DNA of 9,782 nt from an uncultured Dorea sp. (lineage in GTDB: Bacteria > Bacillota > Clostridia > Lachnospirales > Lachnospiraceae), in NCBI GenBank assembly GCA_910584575.1, contig CAJUBG010000085.1:1-9782 (forward strand). Reading direction: 5' to 3'. The translations under genes and the position numbers were made by a program. Below, one piece after another: positions 6,599 through 9,782 of this stretch (positions are counted from its first letter, which is position 1; every line of letters begins with the position of its first letter). Below the pieces are notes generated by a model that saw nothing but the letters and a program-made list of their open reading frames with translations, made no database searches and was not told the origin of the DNA.

Positions 6599-6856
6599 CT
6601 AGTTACTTGCGACAAGGAAACCTTCTATCCCTGCCACTGCTTCATGCTCATCCTGCCCTTCAGCCACTACCGTAATACATTCACCTTTCTGTAACCTAAG
6701 ACTCATCATCCCCATGATACTCTTCGCATTGATCTTCTTGTTATCAATCTCAATGAACACCTGGCTCGCATACTGGCTTGCTTCTTGTACCAGGTGCGCA
6801 ATCGGACGGTCTTCCATATCCATATTGTTTTGAATAGTAACAGGTCTCTTAGTCAT
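6599..6856 (-). CDS. HPr-family protein, Crh-like (Glu15 in place of catalytic His15)
   Basis: This 85-residue protein has the HPr fold length and pattern. The regulatory site is intact (NAKSIMGMMSL, Ser46), as is the C-terminal helix region (GQDEHEAVAGIEGFL). At the phosphocarrier site the usual GxHARP reads DMEDRP, with Glu exactly at position 15, Arg17 and Pro18 kept. It therefore cannot accept phosphate from Enzyme I at His15 and should not carry phosphate in the sugar PTS. HPr kinase could still phosphorylate Ser46, as with Bacillus Crh, which has Gln15 and is encoded directly after whiA (yvcL) in the same way. A role as CcpA corepressor or metabolic effector is inferred by analogy. The start is ATG with AGGAGGAG 9 bases upstream, 19 bases after the whiA stop. 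A normal His15 HPr is expected elsewhere in the genome. Confidence 0.93.
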   Translation of the reverse strand: MTKRPVTIQNNMDMEDRPIAHLVQEASQYASQVFIEIDNKKINAKSIMGMMSLRLQKGECITVVAEGQDEHEAVAGIEGFLVASN

Positions 6857-6875
6857 AAAAAATTGCTCCTCCTTG

Positions 6876-7754
6876 CTAATCCCTTAACTTTACCGCTATT
6901 TCACTCAATTTCCTCAGCCTGTGGTTGACTCCGGACTTTCCAACCGGCTCTTTCAAAAGCCCTCCAAGCTCTTTCAAAGTTGCATCCGGGTATTCAAGGC
7001 GTGTAAGGGCGACGTCCTTCAAACCTTCGGGCAACTTGTCAAAACCAACCGTATCGCGTATATACTTAATATCCTCCATCTGCCTGACAGCAGCAGACAC
7101 AGTTTTATTAATATTCGCCGTCTCACAGTTCACCTTGCGGTTCACACAGTTGCGCATCTCCTTCATAATCCTGACATTCTCAAGCTCTAAAAGTGCCACA
7201 TGCGCTCTCATCACATTCAGTATGTCCACAATCTGCGAACCTTCCTTCAGATATACTACATAGGTCTTCTTCCTCGCCACAATCTTCGCGTCCACATCAA
7301 ATGAATTCATCATAGACTTAAGATATTCTGCCTCTCCCCGCGTGTCACAGACGATTTCAAAATGATAGGATTTGTCCGGATCACTCATGGACCCGGCAGC
7401 AATAAACGCGCCGCGAATATACGCCCTTTTACAGCAGACAGCTTGGACCATAGCCTTCCTGACAGCCAGTAATTCCTCTCCTTTGGCGTAAATATCGTAG
7501 CTTACGCTTCCCTTTGTCATATTCCTGCGTATTGCGATACTTATTCCTATATTAAATGTTTTTCTCAATAATGTAAAGCATTTTCTTGCAACTGTAAAAT
7601 TTTCCGTATGAACATGGACGCAGCAGACACCTTTTTTGTCCTCTGTAAATACTCCCGACATATGGATAATCGCAGATAATTCCGCAAGATTACAGTGCCT
7701 TGCCTTCGCGTACTGCCCTGCCAGTTCTTCCTTTATCTTGCCCGAAAATGACAT
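6876..7754 (-). CDS. whiA: DNA-binding regulator WhiA
   Basis: WhiA joins a degenerate LAGLIDADG homing-endonuclease fold, without nuclease activity, to a C-terminal helix-turn-helix. In actinobacteria it controls sporulation septation; in Bacillus it affects division and chromosome segregation. Visible segments are the N-terminal domain (MSFSGKIKEEL), the second LAGLIDADG-like block at 107-131 (CCKRAYIRGAFIAAGSMSDP), YVVYLKEG (165-172), the very conserved NCETANINKTV (209-219), and the helix-turn-helix at about 247-285 ending GKSGVNHRLRKL. At 292 residues it is somewhat shorter than the roughly 310-residue family members I remember. The shortfall appears to lie before CCKRAY, where the linker is brief. 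The start is ATG with AAGGAG 6 bases upstream. It lies 18 bases after rapZ, clearly in the same operon. Confidence 0.97.
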   Translation of the reverse strand: MSFSGKIKEELAGQYAKARHCNLAELSAIIHMSGVFTEDKKGVCCVHVHTENFTVARKCFTLLRKTFNIGISIAIRRNMTKGSVSYDIYAKGEELLAVRKAMVQAVCCKRAYIRGAFIAAGSMSDPDKSYHFEIVCDTRGEAEYLKSMMNSFDVDAKIVARKKTYVVYLKEGSQIVDILNVMRAHVALLELENVRIMKEMRNCVNRKVNCETANINKTVSAAVRQMEDIKYIRDTVGFDKLPEGLKDVALTRLEYPDATLKELGGLLKEPVGKSGVNHRLRKLSEIAVKLRD

Positions 7755-7772
7755 TTTATACTCCTTACGCTC

Positions 7773-8654
7773 TTATCGAGCTTTTGTAATCGCATCTTTT
7801 CCAATATCGCGGTGTTCAACGCGGATACCATAATTCTCGTTCTTGCTCAGCGCCTCAAAAAGTTCATTTGCAAGCGTAACCGAACGATGCTTCCCACCGG
7901 TACATCCAATCCCGATTACAAGCTGCGTCTTTCCCTCCTGAACATAGTTGGGAATCAAAAACTCAACCAGATCTGTCATCTTATTCAAAAATTCAGCCGC
8001 TTTCTCATTATTCATGACATATTCCCGAACTTCTCTGTCATTACCACTCTGCGGACGCAAATCTTCTATATAATATGGGTTCGGAAGAAACCGCACGTCA
8101 AACACCAAATCCGAATCCGGCGGAATTCCATACTTAAATCCAAAGGAAAGCACCGAAATATAAAGATTCTTATATTCTTTATTCTCTACAAATATTTTAT
8201 TCAGCTCTCGCTTTAATTCCCTGGTAAGCATATGGCTGGTATCAATCAAGTAATCCGCCCGTTTCTTAAGAAACTTTATTCTTTCTCTTTCCTTGGTTAT
8301 TCCCTCATCCACACGCCCGTCATTGCCTGCCAGCGGGTGGAACCGCCTCGTCTCCTTATACCGCTTAATCAAGACATTGTCAGACGATTCGAGAAACAGG
8401 ATCTCGTACTTCATCCCTGCATTATCCAACTCCTCCAATACCCTCGCCATCTCCGTAAGGCTCTGCCCGCTTCTGATATCCACGCCCAACGCCGCCTTAT
8501 TAAGCTCGCTTCCCGGCACACGCAGCAAATCAGCCATCTTCGGAATCAAAGGCACCGGAAGATTATCCACGCAGAAATAGCCCACGTCCTCCAGCATCTT
8601 AAGAGCCGTACTCTTACCCGCACCTGACATCCCAGTAACAATCACACATCTCAT
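7773..8654 (-). CDS. rapZ: RNase adapter RapZ / YvcJ-family nucleotide-binding protein
   Basis: This 293-residue P-loop protein has Walker A GMSGAGKST at residues 8-16, a GVDIRSG motif at 57-63 (the family's second nucleotide site) and the C-terminal signature GCTGGKHRSV at 250-259. In E. coli RapZ binds the small RNAs GlmY/GlmZ and RNase E to control GlmS, linking it to amino-sugar supply for cell wall synthesis. The Bacillus homologue YvcJ binds and hydrolyses nucleotides and affects competence. Firmicutes lack GlmZ, so the E. coli mechanism should not be assumed here. Next to murB, an envelope-related role is reasonable inference. The start is ATG two bases after the murB stop, with GGGAG inside the end of murB 10 bases upstream, so translation is probably coupled. 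yvcK, expected next, is missing. Confidence 0.97.
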   Translation of the reverse strand: MRCVIVTGMSGAGKSTALKMLEDVGYFCVDNLPVPLIPKMADLLRVPGSELNKAALGVDIRSGQSLTEMARVLEELDNAGMKYEILFLESSDNVLIKRYKETRRFHPLAGNDGRVDEGITKERERIKFLKKRADYLIDTSHMLTRELKRELNKIFVENKEYKNLYISVLSFGFKYGIPPDSDLVFDVRFLPNPYYIEDLRPQSGNDREVREYVMNNEKAAEFLNKMTDLVEFLIPNYVQEGKTQLVIGIGCTGGKHRSVTLANELFEALSKNENYGIRVEHRDIGKDAITKAR

Positions 8655-8656
8655 CT

Positions 8657-9568
8657 TTAGAACTCTCCCAGTTTCTTAACTTCGGGTTCAAGTCTGACCC
8701 CGAATTTCTCCTCTACAATCTCCGACACCCGACTCATTAGCTGCGCCACGTCCTTTGCCGTTGCGCCGTCTTTATTAATCACAAAACCGCAATGCTTCTC
8801 GGACACCTGGGCGCCTCCCACGGAAAATCCCCGAAGCCCCGCATCCTGGATCAGTTTTCCGGCAAAATATCCTTCCGGCCTCTTAAACGTACTTCCCGCA
8901 CTTGGGTATTCCAACGGCTGCTTGCTGACCCTCTTTTCCTTAAGCTCATCCATCCTGGCCCGAATCTTTTTGGGGTCGCCTTTCTCAAGCTGCATACGGG
9001 CTTCCAATACAATATAACCTTTACGGGCGACAACACTGGTTCGATATCCCAACTCCATCTGTCCGCGAGGTATCTTAATAATATCCCCTTCTGGCCCAAG
9101 CACCGTAAACTCCGTCAGCACATCCTTCATCTCACCGCCGTAAGCGCCTGCATTCATGACACATGCGCCGCCAAGCGTCCCAGGTATTCCTGACGCGAAC
9201 TCAAAACCCGTCAGGCCTTCCTCCATTACCCGATTTGCAATTACAGACAAACGGGCGCCGGCCTGTGCCGTAACAACGTCTCCTTCAATCCTAATCTCAC
9301 TGAATTCCTTTCCGAGCTTTATAATCACGCCCCTGTATCCCTTGTCAGAAACCAAAAGATTGCTGCCGTTTCCTACAATATAATAAGGAACATTATGGTT
9401 CCTCAAAAGGCTGACCGTTCTCTTTATCTCATCGAACGTTGCCGGCATCACGAATACGTCCGCCGGCCCTCCTACCCGAAATGTGGTATGGCTGCTCATG
9501 GGTTCTTCCGCCTTAAGCCTTCCCTCAGGTATAATCTCTGCTAATTCTTGGTATGTGCTCTGTTCCAT
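8657..9568 (-). CDS. murB: UDP-N-acetylenolpyruvoylglucosamine reductase
   Basis: MurB is a cytosolic FAD enzyme that uses NADPH to reduce UDP-GlcNAc-enolpyruvate to UDP-MurNAc, the second committed step of peptidoglycan synthesis. The FAD domain shows TTFRVGGPA, GNGSNLLVS and SGIPGTLGG followed by NAGAYGG. The substrate domain shows YRTS and YPSAGSTFKRP, whose Ser is the likely proton donor, plus GFSVGGAQVSEKHCGF and a C-terminal LEPEV bearing the conserved Glu. The arrangement is that of a type II (Gram-positive) MurB. I prefer ATG at 9568 (303 residues, MEQSTYQEL) because GGAG lies 6 bases upstream. The in-frame ATG at 9580 (307 residues) directly follows a run of nine G and has no well-spaced ribosome binding site, but it cannot be excluded. 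It is the first gene of the murB-rapZ-whiA-HPr operon. Confidence 0.97.
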   Translation of the reverse strand: MEQSTYQELAEIIPEGRLKAEEPMSSHTTFRVGGPADVFVMPATFDEIKRTVSLLRNHNVPYYIVGNGSNLLVSDKGYRGVIIKLGKEFSEIRIEGDVVTAQAGARLSVIANRVMEEGLTGFEFASGIPGTLGGACVMNAGAYGGEMKDVLTEFTVLGPEGDIIKIPRGQMELGYRTSVVARKGYIVLEARMQLEKGDPKKIRARMDELKEKRVSKQPLEYPSAGSTFKRPEGYFAGKLIQDAGLRGFSVGGAQVSEKHCGFVINKDGATAKDVAQLMSRVSEIVEEKFGVRLEPEVKKLGEF

Positions 9569-9580
9569 ATAATTCTCCAT

Positions 9581-9589
9581 CCCCCCCCC
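9581..9589. repeat. Homopolymer of nine G (minus strand) at the murB translation start
   Basis: Nine consecutive C on the plus strand (G on the minus strand) directly abut the upstream murB ATG (9580) and lie 13-21 bases before the preferred ATG (9568). An ATG formed at 9591-9589 is out of frame with murB at nine G but would be in frame at ten or seven. Length variation could change translation or the N-terminus. Confidence 0.75.
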
Positions 9590-9621
9590 ATTGCCCTGGT
9601 ACTACTTCGCTATACTAGGGT

Positions 9622-9650
9622 ATCATACACTAATTTTATAATAAATTCAA
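9622..9650 (-). promoter_or_regulatory. Promoter of the murB-rapZ-whiA-HPr operon
   Basis: The minus strand has TTGAAT (9650-9645), a 17-base A/T-rich spacer and TATGAT (9627-9622), matching the vegetative consensus at 4/6 and 5/6 with ideal spacing. The predicted start is near 9615, giving a short leader of about 45 bases to the preferred murB start that contains the nine-G run. Confidence 0.6.
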
Positions 9651-9657
9651 TGTACAC

Positions 9658-9686
9658 TTGCAAAATCTCTCTAAATGCGTTATATT
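9658..9686 (+). promoter_or_regulatory. Promoter of the divergent plus-strand gene
   Basis: The plus strand has TTGCAA (9658-9663), a 17-base spacer and TATATT (9681-9686), 4/6 and 5/6 matches. The predicted start is near 9693, about 53 bases before the TTG start. Its -35 box is only 7 bases from the -35 box of the opposing murB promoter. Confidence 0.55.
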
Positions 9687-9745
9687 AGTTCCAAAGGAAT
9701 TTTATTCAAGTATTTTTTATGTAAAAAAAGGAGTGAACTGATCAA

Positions 9746-9782
9746 TTGGACTCGAGTGACGCCACACGAATCATTATTCTGT
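9746..9782 (+). CDS. Start of a probable CNNM/CBS-domain membrane protein (HlyC/CorC family), partial
   Basis: An open frame begins with TTG at 9746 and reads (M)DSSDATRIIIL before the window ends. AAGGAG at 9728-9733 lies 12 bases upstream, and an in-frame TGA at 9734-9736 leaves TTG as the first possible start. The short acidic start turning into Ile/Leu resembles the N-terminus of CNNM-domain (DUF21) transporters with CBS domains, which usually continue into a membrane helix and an SAETAL-type motif. Only 12 codons are visible, so the family is a guess by pattern. The next few hundred bases would decide it. Confidence 0.5.
   Translation, partial: MDSSDATRIIIL

Noticed and set aside
1..9782. 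Search for mobile elements, CRISPR arrays, tRNA/rRNA genes, defence or phage genes
   Set aside because: No transposase-like reading frame, spaced repeat array, tRNA-like fold or terminal inverted repeats were seen; the window is conserved housekeeping DNA throughout.

Overview
This window is a stretch of core chromosome from a Gram-positive anaerobe of the class Clostridia, most likely the family Lachnospiraceae. The grounds are the RpoB N-terminus (MEKNRIRP...), a murB-rapZ-whiA-HPr gene string, strong AGGAGG-type ribosome binding sites, Firmicutes-type promoters and a Firmicutes-type L10 leader RNA. The family assignment rests on remembered protein sequences and was not searched. Nearly everything reads on the minus strand, so transcription runs from the right end towards the left. 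Only the last 37 bases hold a plus-strand gene.

Right end (about 8650-9782): two divergent sigma-A-type promoters stand back to back. The plus-strand one leads to the first codons of a probable CNNM/CBS-domain membrane protein. The minus-strand one drives murB (peptidoglycan precursor synthesis), rapZ (nucleotide-binding regulator), whiA (DNA-binding regulator linked to division) and an HPr-family protein. These four genes are packed with gaps of 2-19 bases. The HPr-like protein has Glu at position 15, where catalytic HPr has His, and keeps Ser46. That makes it a Crh-like regulator rather than a PTS phosphocarrier. The gene yvcK, usual between rapZ and whiA in Bacillus, is absent here.

Middle (5450-6600): a 198-base gap with a weak candidate promoter, a hairpin and an imperfect direct repeat precedes a lipid kinase of the DgkB/YegS/BmrU family. 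No terminator follows it.

Left half (1-5451): a near-consensus promoter starts 17 bases after the lipid kinase stop and makes an L10 leader RNA with an attenuator hairpin. This controls rplJ and rplL. A second intrinsic terminator follows rplL. A separate extended -10 promoter, preceded by helically phased A-tracts, then drives rpoB and rpoC (only the first 11 codons of rpoC are present). Ribosomal stalk proteins and RNA polymerase beta/beta' are therefore adjacent but can be set separately. rplK and rplA, the usual upstream neighbours of rplJ, are not here.

I saw no mobile element, CRISPR array, tRNA, rRNA, phage or defence gene. No wholly new system is evident. The most interesting points are the Glu15 HPr-like protein, the layered control of rplJL and rpoBC, and a run of nine G in the murB translation start region.
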